DNA from: Curtobacterium sp. Leaf261
GTDB taxonomy: Bacteria; Actinomycetota; Actinomycetes; Actinomycetales; Microbacteriaceae
Length of the DNA stretch: 49,691 bases
Assembly: GCF_001422205.1 (NCBI RefSeq)
Contig: NZ_LMMJ01000004.1
Coordinates: forward strand, 1-49,691
Direction: 5' to 3'
Shown piece by piece: positions 8,508 through 16,086 of this stretch (positions are counted from its first letter, which is position 1; each line of letters starts with the position of its first letter). A program made the position numbers and the translations under genes. Below the pieces are notes generated by a model. The model made no database searches. It was not told the DNA's origin and worked only from the letters and a program-made list of their open reading frames with translations.

Positions 8508-9554
8508 ATGTCTGATTCGTCGCCAGCCGTATCCGGGTATGCCGCTGCTCTTGCTGAGCTGAAGCAGCAGGTGCGCGCTGCCCGATTCGCGGCGCAGCGG
8601 CGCGTGAACACGGAGCTCATCCGTCTCTATTGGGGAATCGGTGCGACGATCTTGCAGCGGCAGGGCGATGAGGGGTGGGGGACCAACATCATTGGGCGGT
8701 TCGCGACAGATCTGCGCGCTGAGTTCCCGGAGATGAAGGGCTTCTCGCGGGCGAACCTGTTCTACATGCGCCGGTTCGCGGGGGAGTGGCCGGCCGAAGT
8801 AGTTGTCCAACAAGCTGTTGGACAACTGCCCTGGGGGCACATCACCGTCCTCCTCGACCGACTCGACGACCACGAGCTCCGGGACTGGTACGCCGGCCAG
8901 GCGGCAGCGAGCGGGTGGTCGCGGAACGTCCTCGAGCACCAGATCCGTTCCGCAGCGCACACACGCCTGCAGGCGGCGCCGACGAACTTCGCGGAGGTGC
9001 TCCCGGCGGGGGAGTCGGACCTGGCGCAGCAGATCACGAAGGACCCGTACGTGCTGGACTTCCTCGCCCTCGACGGTGACGCGAAGGAACGCCACCTCGA
9101 GCAGGCGCTGGTAGACCGGATCATCGACACCCTCCGTGAACTCGGGGAGGGGTTCGCGTTCGTGGGCCGGCAGGTGCACTTCGACGTCGACGGGGATGAC
9201 TTCTTCGTCGATCTGCTGTTCTTCCACGTCGAACAGCTTCGGTACGTGGTCATTGAGCTGAAGACCGGGAAGTTTAAGCCCGAGTACCTCGGACAGCTGG
9301 GCTTCTACGTCGCGCTCGTCGACGACAAGCTCCGCCGGACCCAGCACGCCGAGACGGTCGGACTGCTGCTGGTTGCCGACAAGAATGACGCCGTCGTCCG
9401 GTACTCCCTCGGAGCGCACCAGACCCCACTCGGTGTTGCCAGCTACGACTTGCTCCCACCCGCTGTGCAGGCGGCGCTGCCCTCGGAAGCCGACCTCACG
9501 GCCGCCCTGACATCAGGCGCAGATCCAAGCTCACCCGTGGCCGACGACGATTGA
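8508..9554 (+). CDS. DUF1016 / YhcG-family PD-(D/E)XK nuclease
   Basis: A 348-residue protein of the DUF1016 (YhcG) family: an N-terminal helical DUF1016_N domain (AALAELKQQVRAARFAAQRR, LIRLYWGIGATIL, FSRANLFYMRRF) and a C-terminal nuclease domain. Catalytic-type residues are visible in FFVDLLFFHVEQLRYVVIELKTGKFKPEYLGQL, where D...E-x-K (IELKTGK) fits PD-(D/E)XK. Family members are found in mobile elements and near restriction systems. ATG 8508 is given; GTG 8505 is equally possible. It is divergent from lsr2. The same gene has a decayed relative at 33866-34280, always beside an lsr2. Confidence 0.88.
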   Translation: MSDSSPAVSGYAAALAELKQQVRAARFAAQRRVNTELIRLYWGIGATILQRQGDEGWGTNIIGRFATDLRAEFPEMKGFSRANLFYMRRFAGEWPAEVVVQQAVGQLPWGHITVLLDRLDDHELRDWYAGQAAASGWSRNVLEHQIRSAAHTRLQAAPTNFAEVLPAGESDLAQQITKDPYVLDFLALDGDAKERHLEQALVDRIIDTLRELGEGFAFVGRQVHFDVDGDDFFVDLLFFHVEQLRYVVIELKTGKFKPEYLGQLGFYVALVDDKLRRTQHAETVGLLLVADKNDAVVRYSLGAHQTPLGVASYDLLPPAVQAALPSEADLTAALTSGADPSSPVADDD

Positions 9555-9634
9555 TCCCGGCCGTCTCGATAGCGGCACCGTCATCAGGAATCGTCTCGGA
9601 CCAGCTTTATAATCGTGCCTAAGAGAGGACTCGG

Positions 9635-10093
9635 ATGGATCTTGCAGGACTAGCGGCGTTGCTCGGGATCCCCGTGGCTCTGCTCGCAGCCAGCGCTACG
9701 CCGTTGCGAGACCATGCCGTGCTAGCCCGCCTGGAACGAGTCGAGAAGCTCCTCGCCACCGGGACGACTACCGGTAGAGCCCGCACGATGCTCGAGAACT
9801 CTCGTAACCATCTTGCGGAACGCGTTGCCATCGCTGAGCTGGCCCCTCACCTCATTGGTGGGTATGCCATCGCCGCCGCGATGATTGTCATGGGCGTGGG
9901 GCTCAACATCTGGATACTCGTCGACGACTCGTGGGTCGACAACGGCACGACCACGTTCGGGCATTGGACGGCCTGGAGTGCCTATGGTCTGGGGCTTGTA
10001 GGTGCGGTGACGCTCGCCGTACTCCGAGCAAATTGGATTGACAGGCATCGGGCGGACGCGTACGACCGGTCAGGCATCCCCCCGCTGATGTAG
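9635..10093 (+). CDS. Hypothetical membrane protein
   Basis: A 152-residue protein with an N-terminal hydrophobic segment (LAGLAALLGIPVALLAASAT), an amphipathic helical middle (LARLERVEKLLATG), and two further membrane segments (YAIAAAMIVMGVGLNIWILV and AYGLGLVGAVTLAVLRANW). Start ATG 9635 behind AGAGAGGA. A TATAAT-like box lies at 9608-9613. Family not recognised; codon use is typical of the window. Confidence 0.65.
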   Translation: MDLAGLAALLGIPVALLAASATPLRDHAVLARLERVEKLLATGTTTGRARTMLENSRNHLAERVAIAELAPHLIGGYAIAAAMIVMGVGLNIWILVDDSWVDNGTTTFGHWTAWSAYGLGLVGAVTLAVLRANWIDRHRADAYDRSGIPPLM

Positions 10094-10226
10094 CCAAATT
10101 CAGCCGTACGCCATCGGCGGCCCCGACCTCGACAGCATGCCGAACTTCGTGTCGTGGTGTCGAAGTGCCCTGGCTCGGGGTCTACGACCCCTGCGGTTGT
10201 CGGCGGCGGCGGTCATCATCGGGGTC

Positions 10227-10511
10227 ATGCCTGATTACCGGTGGGCGCCGCCCATCCATCCGGATCCTCCGGAGGACCAGCCGCTCGGCATCGATGCGCC
10301 GCCGGCGCCGGACCGGGTGTCAGGGTTCCCGGCGGTGTGGGTGGAGGTCGAGTTCACTCGGTCGGGCCGGCAGCGGTCCCCGGGGCTCGTGGAGCAGGCC
10401 GACGGGGACGTCGTCTACGTGCAGTTCGTGCACATGGGATTCCCACTCCATGTGTGGCTTCCCATTGACCGTCTGAGGAAGAGGTCTCTGCGGCCGCAGG
10501 GGCGCCGCTGA
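10227..10511 (+). CDS. Small hypothetical protein
   Basis: A 94-residue protein, MPDYRWAPPIHPDPPEDQPLG then a beta-rich body (VWVEVEFTRSGRQRSPGLVE, VVYVQFVHMGFPLHVWLPID) and a basic tail. ATG 10227 was preferred because the upstream extension to 10137 is not protein-like. The stop overlaps the next ATG (TGATG at 10509-10513), so the two small genes are translationally coupled. No family recognised; the beta-strand spacing would suit a small SH3/Tudor-like fold, which is only a guess. Confidence 0.6.
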   Translation: MPDYRWAPPIHPDPPEDQPLGIDAPPAPDRVSGFPAVWVEVEFTRSGRQRSPGLVEQADGDVVYVQFVHMGFPLHVWLPIDRLRKRSLRPQGRR

Positions 10512-10786
10512 TGGCTCGGCGCCGGCGGGACCGCTGGTTGCCCGATGAAGCCGTGTCGCTTCCCAGAGAGGCTCGTGGCGAGCTCGTCGCCGACGTCGTG
10601 CCACCGGCGCCCGTGCGTGCCTGGATCCGCACCCACGACGGGCAGGAGCGACGTGTCAATGCCTCTGCGATCGCCGCGAGCTCCGACGCCGTGCTGATCG
10701 AGTGGGGGAGGGGCCAGGCCGCTACCGCGGCGTGGGTGTGGCGGGCCGCTGTGAAGCACCGCACGGAGATCCCAGCCACCTCATAG
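10511..10786 (+). CDS. Small hypothetical protein, paralogue of a remnant at 6.35 kb
   Basis: A 91-residue basic protein (MARRRRDRWLPDEAVSLPRE ... AATAAWVWRAAVKHRTEIPA). The first base of its ATG is the last base of the upstream stop codon. Predicted beta-rich, resembling its neighbour at 10227 in layout (both have RSGRQR/HDGQERR-like turns), so the two may be distant tandem paralogues. The final 20 codons and the following 160 bp recur in degraded form at 6336-6600. Function unknown. Confidence 0.6.
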   Translation: MARRRRDRWLPDEAVSLPREARGELVADVVPPAPVRAWIRTHDGQERRVNASAIAASSDAVLIEWGRGQAATAAWVWRAAVKHRTEIPATS

Positions 10787-10905
10787 GGGACGCCGTTGCC
10801 GGTGCCGGAAGCGGCGCGTACCGTGGCCCACGCCTGGACCTGTTCCCCCGACAGTTCCGGGCGCCGCGGCTCGAGCAGCCCCCCAAATCCGCTCGAGCTG
10901 CAGTC

Positions 10906-10939
10906 GGCCCCGGACCTGTTCCCCCAACAGGCCGGGGCC
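10906..10939 (+). terminator. Hairpin terminator with one bulged base
   Basis: GGCCCCGG-A-CCTGTT (10906-10920) pairs with AACAGG-CCGGGGCC (10926-10939) around a CCCCC loop. It closes the 10227-10786 pair. A shorter, partly compensated version (CGACCCT/AGGGTCG) stands at the same place in the degraded copy near 6.56 kb. Confidence 0.65.
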
Positions 10940-11062
10940 GCTTCACGCGCTCCGGCCTCGCGCGCCGGCGAGCTGCTCAAGCGGGATCCTGATCGGACCG
11001 CCGCCGGCGGATTGTCCTGGTCTCAGTGGGCCGCCTACGGCGGACTGCATTGACTGATCTGA

Positions 11063-11317
11063 GCCGGCACGCCGGCGCTCTGCGTATGAACCCTTCGGGT
11101 TCGTTGTTTGCCCGGGAAGCCTGCGGCGATTGTACGGTCGGCGGCCACAGCGCAAGCGGCAAGCCGCCGGTTCCCCCGAGAACTTCCGGCCGCGGTCGCA
11201 CGCTCCCTTACTTCGGCCGGAACTTCTCTCCTCCACCGCCCCAAGGGGTTGACACTGCGCCCTTCTCCCTGATCGGCACTACGTGCCTTCACGGGCAAAC
11301 AACGAAAGGGAGAAGAA
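11063..11317 (+). ncRNA. Structured leader repeat, copy 1
   Basis: First of three related leaders. Elements in order: hairpin GCCGGC-AC-GCCGGC (11063-11076); hairpin GAACCC-TTC-GGGTTC (11088-11102) followed by GTTGTTT; outer arm TTTGCCCGGGAAG (11107-11119) pairing with CTTCACGGGCAAA (11287-11299); inner helix GAGAACTTCCGGCCG (11178-11192) with CGGCCGGAACTTCTC (11214-11228), one C.C mismatch; hairpin GGCAC-TAC-GTGCC (11275-11287). Then comes a purine-rich ribosome binding region, GAAAGGGAGAAGAA, and the ATG of the DUF3846 gene. Base changes relative to copies 2 and 3 occur in both arms together (GCCCG/CGGGC here, GCCGT/ACGGC there; GGCAC/GTGCC here, GGCGAC/GTCGCC there). This supports a folded RNA or single-stranded DNA. 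Typed ncRNA for want of a better class; it could equally be an ssDNA promoter. Confidence 0.7.
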
Positions 11318-11713
11318 ATGCACACCACAACACCGCGCACCCGCGCCGGTCTAATGGGGCTTCGGCTGAACGTCGACGGGACGATGGAGGACGTCCGGAT
11401 CACCGTCGACCCCGACGGCACGCACGTGTCGAGCCTGAACGCTGCGATCGGTTCGGACCTGTTCGACGTCGTCGGCCTGCCGAACGGCATCGACGTGTTC
11501 GTTGACGACGAAGGGCTCTACCGGGCCGAACACAACCTCGTCCTGTCTGAAACGGTGCGCCGCCTCGGGAACTATCCGACCGGGTACCGCCTCCACGGCG
11601 CAGGCGTGTTCGTCTCCGTGGACGACGACGGCGACACGGTGCCCCTGACCCCGGCGCAGCGCGCCGAGGTCACCACCGCGTGGCTGCACGCCGTCAGAGC
11701 CAGCAACGCCTAA
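11318..11713 (+). CDS. DUF3846 domain protein
   Basis: A 131-residue protein. It shows the DUF3846 pattern: a strand with DGTMEDVRI, then LNAAIGSDLFDVVGLPNGIDVFVDDEG, LYR.EHN and a C-terminal GAGVFVSVDDDGDTVPLTPAQ. DUF3846 proteins are small plasmid and phage proteins of unknown activity. Start ATG 11318 follows AAAGGGAGAAGAA at the end of structured leader copy 1. It faces the relaxase like all genes of this block, which fits an early-expressed plasmid gene. Confidence 0.75.
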   Translation: MHTTTPRTRAGLMGLRLNVDGTMEDVRITVDPDGTHVSSLNAAIGSDLFDVVGLPNGIDVFVDDEGLYRAEHNLVLSETVRRLGNYPTGYRLHGAGVFVSVDDDGDTVPLTPAQRAEVTTAWLHAVRASNA

Positions 11714-11752
11714 CCACCACCCGCACCACCCGCAGCACCACCCATAGGAAAA

Positions 11753-11805
11753 GACCGGGTGCGGAGTTCCCGACAATTCGTACTTGCCAGGACCCGCACC
11801 CGGTC
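11753..11805 (+). promoter_or_regulatory. Long-loop hairpin before the ParB-like gene
   Basis: Perfect 12-bp arms GACCGGGTGCGG (11753-11764) and CCGCACCCGGTC (11794-11805) enclose 29 nt, 24 bp before the ATG at 11829. It may end DUF3846 transcription or act as a leader attenuator; the ribosome binding site GGAAAG (11812-11817) lies just outside the stem. Confidence 0.6.
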
Positions 11806-11828
11806 ACGACCGGAAAGCGTACAGAACC

Positions 11829-13391
11829 ATGAGCATCACAGACAACGTCCACTTCACCCACCTGACCGACGCACCCAAGGACGCCGAGCAGTCAACCGCC
11901 GACCAGCCAGCCGCTGACCAGCCCACCCCCGAGGTCGCATCGGCCGCGGACGGTGTGGAACTGGTGACCCTCCCGGCGCTGCATGTGTCGATTGAGCACA
12001 ACGTCCGCACTGCGGCGGACCTTGACCCCGCGTTCCTGGCGTCCGTCAAGCGCCACGGCGTGCTTCTGCCGACCATCGGCTACCGCGACACCACCGGCCG
12101 GATCGTGGTCCGGGATGGGCAGATGCGTGTCCTGGCAGCCATCGAGGCCGGATGCGACGTGCCGGTGTTCGTCACCGCACGGGATGACAGCATGGCGAAG
12201 CGGATCGCGGAGCAGTTGGTCGCGAACGAGCGGCGCACCGCCCTGACGGACGGTGACCGGCTTGCCGCGTACCGGCAGTTGGAAATCGAGGGCCTGTCGG
12301 TCACCGCGATTGCCAAGGAGACCGGCACGAAGCGGGACACGGTGAAGCAGACCCTGACGGTGGCGAAGTCGGACGCCGCGACCGCCGCGGTGACTTCCGG
12401 TCAGGCGTCGTTCACGCAGGCGCTCCTGGTCGCGGAGTTCGACGGTGACGCCGAAGCCGTCACGGAACTCACCGAGTGCATCGCGGAGGGGTACGACGAC
12501 GACGAACTGACCCACACCGCTGCCCGGCTCCGGCAGGACCGGGAGCGGAACGAAGCACGCGCCGCGGTCCTGGCGAACCTGGTTGCCGAGGGCAAGTGGG
12601 TCCCGGGGGAGGACGACGACTACGAATCGTTGGACCGCCTCACCGACGCCGACGATGACGTGACCGGCTACGACGAGCGGACCCCGCTCGACGCGGAGCA
12701 GCACACCGAGTGCGCCGGTGCCGCGTGGACCGTCACCCAGTGGGGGATCCCGGAGCCGGTGCAGGTGTGCACCGCCCCCGACGCTCACCACCCCCGATAC
12801 CTCGGCTACCGCGCCACCAGCCCGGTCGCGGACGTGCCGGAGGCGGAGAAGTCCGATGAGGACCGCGCCGCCGAGGCTGGGGAGCGGAAGAACGCCCGCC
12901 GCGTGCTGGTCGCGAACAACAAGGCGTGGGACGCCGCCGACGAGGTTCGCCGCGAGTGGGTGGCGGGACTGCTGCAGCGGAAGACCGCGCCAAAGGACGC
13001 AGCACGGTTCCTCGCGTTGGCACTCACCCGCCACTCCACCACCCGGTACGCATCCGGCCCGGTGACCGCCCGCGGCCTGCTCGGCATCGACTCGAACAGG
13101 TGGGAAGTTGAAGCGCTGGCCACGTGGGTCGAGGAACACCCCACGAAGGGGCTGCACCTGTCCCTCGCCGTGGTGATCGCCGGGTTCGAGAACACCGCGA
13201 ACCGTGAATGGTGGCGCACCCCAGACACCCACTCCATCGGCTACCTGGACCAGTTGGCCCGATGGGGGTACCCGCTGAGCCGGGTCGAGCAGTTGGCCGC
13301 AGGCGCCCAGCCCACCGACGGCACCGACCCGGACGATACTGACCTGGTCGACGCTGAGGCAACGGAGGGCGAGGACACCGCCACCGAGTAA
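11829..13391 (+). CDS. ParB/Srx-domain plasmid protein
   Basis: A 520-residue protein with an N-terminal ParB-like domain (about 40-130: TLPALHVSIEHNVRTAADLD, LLPTIGYRDTTGRIVVRDGQ, MRVLAAIEAGCDVPVFV) and a KorB/Noc-like helix-turn-helix (about 150-185: YRQLEIEGLSVTAIAKETGT, KRDTVKQTLTV). The C-terminal 330 residues are acidic and not recognised. The CTP-binding GxRR motif of true ParB is GQMR here, so CTPase clamp activity is doubtful. No ParA is nearby. It may be a partition-like DNA binder or one of the ParB-like proteins common in plasmid leading regions. The ATG at 11829 was chosen over 11784, which would lie inside the preceding hairpin. A strong terminator follows. Confidence 0.85.
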   Translation: MSITDNVHFTHLTDAPKDAEQSTADQPAADQPTPEVASAADGVELVTLPALHVSIEHNVRTAADLDPAFLASVKRHGVLLPTIGYRDTTGRIVVRDGQMRVLAAIEAGCDVPVFVTARDDSMAKRIAEQLVANERRTALTDGDRLAAYRQLEIEGLSVTAIAKETGTKRDTVKQTLTVAKSDAATAAVTSGQASFTQALLVAEFDGDAEAVTELTECIAEGYDDDELTHTAARLRQDRERNEARAAVLANLVAEGKWVPGEDDDYESLDRLTDADDDVTGYDERTPLDAEQHTECAGAAWTVTQWGIPEPVQVCTAPDAHHPRYLGYRATSPVADVPEAEKSDEDRAAEAGERKNARRVLVANNKAWDAADEVRREWVAGLLQRKTAPKDAARFLALALTRHSTTRYASGPVTARGLLGIDSNRWEVEALATWVEEHPTKGLHLSLAVVIAGFENTANREWWRTPDTHSIGYLDQLARWGYPLSRVEQLAAGAQPTDGTDPDDTDLVDAEATEGEDTATE

Positions 13392-13401
13392 CACGAACCG
13401 G

Positions 13402-13430
13402 TGTGGGGGCCGCAGCCAGCGGCCCCCACA
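13402..13430 (+). terminator. Terminator of the ParB-like gene
   Basis: Perfect 12-bp stem TGTGGGGGCCGC (13402-13413) / GCGGCCCCCACA (13419-13430), loop AGCCA, 10 bp after the stop codon. Confidence 0.85.
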
Positions 13431-13789
13431 CCCATAGCCCCACGCCCATCGCCGTTGGCTTTTCGCGCTTTAGATCGGTTTAGTGTTCTGAGATAAAGGC
13501 GCTGGCTGTTCGCGGCCAGCGCCGCACCTTCGGCACGGCGGCAAGGGGCTCCGCCCCCTCCCGAACCCCGGCGCTGCTCGACAGAGCTCGCACCGCGACG
13601 GCACCGCGCAGCGGCACCACATCAGGCGGGTCCTCGATCGTCGAAGTCGTCGTGCGCCGACGAGCGAGCACGCGAGCCGCCGCCCGGCGCAGAACCGACG
13701 TGCGAGGCCGTTACCGGCCGGAGTCGATAGAGCCGATCGCTTCCAGAGCTTCCGGCCCGGGGCCGGGAGTCGCTGCGCTCCGGGTGGAA
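13431..13789. other. Gene-free stretch with a hairpin
   Basis: No gene I can support. An AT-richer patch (13458-13497, TTTAGATCGGTTTAGTG...) leads into a perfect hairpin GGCGCTGGC (13498-13506) / GCCAGCGCC (13515-13523). The remaining GC-rich sequence up to the leader at 13790 has open frames on both strands but no ribosome binding sites or recognisable protein features. The patch plus hairpin could be a small-RNA gene; that is speculative. Confidence 0.35.
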
Positions 13790-14038
13790 CCGGCTGCGCC
13801 GGCACTGCCAAGCCCGTTGGGCCGTTGGTTTGCCGTGAAGCCTTCGGCAGCGTACGTCCGTCCGGGCTCCACGCAACCTGCTCCGGCGCGATCCACACGC
13901 GAGAACTTCTTCCCCCGCTGCGCTCCTCCACAACTTCTCGGAGCGTCTCGACCTTCGAAGGTTGCCCTCCACCCTCCCGTCCTAGCGGCGACAAGTCGCC
14001 TTCACGGCAAAACAACGAGAGGGAGAGGACGAGAACCG
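13790..14038 (+). ncRNA. Structured leader repeat, copy 2
   Basis: Second leader, upstream of the small Cys protein and ardC. Elements: hairpin CCGGC-TGC-GCCGG (13790-13802); hairpin GCCC-GTT-GGGC (13812-13822); outer arm TTTGCCGTGAAG (13829-13840) pairing perfectly with CTTCACGGCAAA (14000-14011); inner helix CGAGAACTT (13900-13908) with AACTTCTCG (13932-13940), keeping the same central C.C mismatch as copy 1; hairpin GGCGAC-AA-GTCGCC (13987-14000). The 3' block CCTAGCGGCGACAAGTCGCC, then TTCACGGCAAAAC and AACGAGAGGGAGAGGA, is almost identical in copy 3. A weak promoter-like pair (TTGCCG, 17 nt, TACGTC) overlaps the left outer arm. Confidence 0.72.
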
Positions 14039-14173
14039 ATGGATGACATCGACATGACCGAGGACAACACCCGCACCACCGGAGCGTGCGACTGCACAGA
14101 GTGCCACACCCTCGGCGAGGCCCCGAACACACCCGGCGAGACCTGCACCGCCCGCGGCTACGAGATCGCCTGA
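14039..14173 (+). CDS. 44-residue Cys-containing small protein
   Basis: Starts MDDIDMTEDNTRTTGACDCT and continues ECHTLGEAPNTPGETCTARG before ending YEIA. It has an acidic N-terminus and a C-x-C-x2-C ... C arrangement that could bind a metal. The ATG follows GAGGGAGAGGACGAGAACCG at the end of leader copy 2, a strong ribosome binding region. It is the first gene of a unit with ardC (about 100 bp downstream). Its role is unknown. Confidence 0.6.
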   Translation: MDDIDMTEDNTRTTGACDCTECHTLGEAPNTPGETCTARGYEIA

Positions 14174-14272
14174 GCAGGAAGGGACGAACACATGCGCTCC
14201 CAGACCGAACCGTCGCCCCGGGCGGCGTTCCGCCTCCCGTCCTCACCAACCCACAACCCGGAGGTACAGACC

Positions 14273-15223
14273 ATGAGCACCACCACCGCCACCAAGAAGC
14301 GCACCACAAACACACGCCGCCCGTCCGTCACCCCCGAGCAGCGGAAGGAGCAGGCAGCCGCGTTGCACGAGTCGATCGCGACGCAGGTCGAGCAGCTGCG
14401 CGACTCGGACCGCTGGACCGCGTTCCTGCAGTTCGCGGGCGCATTCCACCGCTACAGCCTCAACAACGTGTTGTTGATCCTCAGCCAGCGCCCCGACGCC
14501 GAGCGGGTCGCCGGGTTCCGGAAGTGGCAGGCCCTCGGCCGCCAGGTCCGCAAGGGAGAGAAGTCGCTCCGCATCTTCGGCTACAGCACCAAGAAGGTGA
14601 CCGAGCAGGACGAAAACGGCGAGACGCAGGAGAAGCGTTACCCCCGGTTCCCGATCCTGCCCGTGTTCGACATCGCCCAGACGGACCCGATCGACCCGGA
14701 CGCCGACGACCCGTCGACCCTCACCGCGCCCCTGACCGGAACCGATGACCACGGCGTCATCGGCACCCTGACCGCTCACCTGGTCGCGGACGGGTGGAGC
14801 GTCGAGCACACCGAGCCGGGGGAGGGCCGTAACGGGTTCACCGACCCCGCCGCCCGCCGTGTCGTGATCGGGTCGCACCTGTCCCCGGAGCACTCCGCGA
14901 AGACGCTCATTCACGAGCTCGCGCACATCCTTCTCGGCCACACCGACGACCTGACCGAGTACGCCGAGCACCGCGGCCTCATGGAAACCGAGGCCGAGAG
15001 CGTCGCCTACATCGTCGCCGGACTGGTCGGGTTCGACACCGCCGCCTACTCGATCGGCTACGTCGCCGGATGGTCAGACGCGGACGCCGACCTGATCCGC
15101 TCCACCGCCGCCCGAGTCCTCACCGCAGCGCACCAGGTGGCCGCGATCCTCACCCCCGCCGACGCGGCCCAAACCGACAGTGCCGCCGAAGACGGCGACG
15201 ACGCGGACCCCACCGACCAGTAG
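14273..15223 (+). CDS. ardC: ArdC-like antirestriction protein with metallopeptidase domain
   Basis: A 316-residue protein. The N-terminal ArdC-N/DUF1738-type ssDNA-binding domain (about 35-150) shows LRDSDRWTAFLQFAGAFHRY, SLNNVLLILSQRP and GFRKWQALGRQVRKGEKSL. The C-terminal part is a zinc metallopeptidase-like domain with HELAH (H214-E-L-A-H218) and a downstream glutamate in METEAESVAYIVAGLVG. ArdC of plasmid pSA protects incoming single-stranded plasmid DNA from host nucleases and is expressed early in the recipient. ATG 14273 has GGAGGT at good spacing; ATG 14192 is also possible. Its place in a rightward block beside the relaxase, behind a structured leader, supports an early antirestriction role. 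Confidence 0.88.
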   Translation: MSTTTATKKRTTNTRRPSVTPEQRKEQAAALHESIATQVEQLRDSDRWTAFLQFAGAFHRYSLNNVLLILSQRPDAERVAGFRKWQALGRQVRKGEKSLRIFGYSTKKVTEQDENGETQEKRYPRFPILPVFDIAQTDPIDPDADDPSTLTAPLTGTDDHGVIGTLTAHLVADGWSVEHTEPGEGRNGFTDPAARRVVIGSHLSPEHSAKTLIHELAHILLGHTDDLTEYAEHRGLMETEAESVAYIVAGLVGFDTAAYSIGYVAGWSDADADLIRSTAARVLTAAHQVAAILTPADAAQTDSAAEDGDDADPTDQ

Positions 15224-15228
15224 TCACC

Positions 15229-15253
15229 GCGGGGGCCGCTGAGCGGCCCCCGC
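15229..15253 (+). terminator. Terminator hairpin after ardC
   Basis: GCGGGGGCCGC (15229-15239) / GCGGCCCCCGC (15243-15253), loop TGA, 5 bp after the stop. The next gene starts only 21 bp further on, so the hairpin may attenuate rather than fully stop transcription. Confidence 0.75.
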
Positions 15254-15274
15254 CTCCCGGAAGGAGCACCACCG

Positions 15275-15760
15275 ATGGACGCCGTCACCTACCGCCGCCC
15301 CGACCACCTCGACCCCCGAACGACCGACCCGGCCGCCCCGGCCGCTGACCTCGACTCGACCGGCGCCACGTGCGGCGCAGAAACGGCCGAGATGGGCGAA
15401 GAGTGGTTCTGCACCCGCCGCCCCCACCACCCCGACAACGAGCACCGCGCCGCGTTCGACCGCGGCGGCGACGGCCCCGCCGACGCCGTCGGCTACGCCT
15501 GGCGGGAAGAGTTCTACGACCCGAGCCCGGCCCCCGTCGCACCGCGGAGCGGGCTCCGCGACACCGGCACGGGGCCGCCGTTCACCCTCGCCCAGACGAT
15601 CACGTGGACCGAACTCCGCGCCGAGGTCGCACGCGCTGGCGCAGAGCACTGGGTCCAGGGCAGCCGGAAGCACCGCGAGCACGTGCGAGAAGCCGACCGG
15701 TTCGACGCGATCGCCGCCGAGCTGCACCGCCTCTGGGACCTCGACACCGCGGCAGGGTGA
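15275..15760 (+). CDS. Hypothetical plasmid protein
   Basis: A 161-residue protein with a GGAAGGAG Shine-Dalgarno. It contains a short Cys/His-bearing segment (ATCGAETAEMGEEWFCTRRP followed by HHPDNEHRA), consistent with a small zinc site of the C...C...GH..H type, and a helical C-terminal half (TELRAEVARAGAEHWVQGSR, FDAIAAELHRLW). It follows ardC and its terminator hairpin. No family recognised. Confidence 0.6.
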   Translation: MDAVTYRRPDHLDPRTTDPAAPAADLDSTGATCGAETAEMGEEWFCTRRPHHPDNEHRAAFDRGGDGPADAVGYAWREEFYDPSPAPVAPRSGLRDTGTGPPFTLAQTITWTELRAEVARAGAEHWVQGSRKHREHVREADRFDAIAAELHRLWDLDTAAG

Positions 15761-15854
15761 CGGGCCCGGCGGGGGGCTGGGGCGTGGCCGACCTTCGGTC
15801 GCCCGTGGAGGCGGCCCGCCCCCACACCCCCGGCGCACCTGCGGTGCTGGTAGA

Positions 15855-16086
15855 ACCGGCGACGGAGCGCCGGTCTGCGGGGCCTGCGGCCCGTTCTTTT
15901 GCCGTGAAGCCTTCGGCAGCATACGGACGAGTCCCCCCGGAATGCAACCGGCTTTCGCGGCATAAACGGCCCCTCCCCGCAAGCGGGTCCCCTCCATATA
16001 TTCCACGACCGGTTGCATTCCGGGCGCTCGTCCTAGTGGCGACAAGTCGCCTTCACGGCAAAAAAACGAGAGGGAGAGGAAACACC
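15855..16086 (+). ncRNA. Structured leader repeat, copy 3
   Basis: Third leader. Elements: hairpin ACCGGCG-ACGGAG-CGCCGGT (15855-15874); hairpin GGGCC-TGC-GGCCC (15880-15892) followed by GTTCTTTT; outer arm TTTTGCCGTGAAG (15897-15909) pairing perfectly with CTTCACGGCAAAA (16051-16063); inner helix CCCGGAATGCAACCGG (15936-15951) with CCGGTTGCATTCCGGG (16009-16024), perfect and of entirely different sequence from copies 1 and 2; hairpin GGCGAC-AA-GTCGCC (16038-16051). Then come AACGAGAGGGAGAGGA and the ATG at 16087. The inner helix keeps its position but not its sequence, which argues that the structure, not the sequence, is selected. Confidence 0.75.

Noticed and set aside
13436..14315. Long leftward frames opposite the leader and ardC start
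   Set aside because: Arg/Gly/Ser-rich antisense frames typical of high-GC DNA, without ribosome binding sites.
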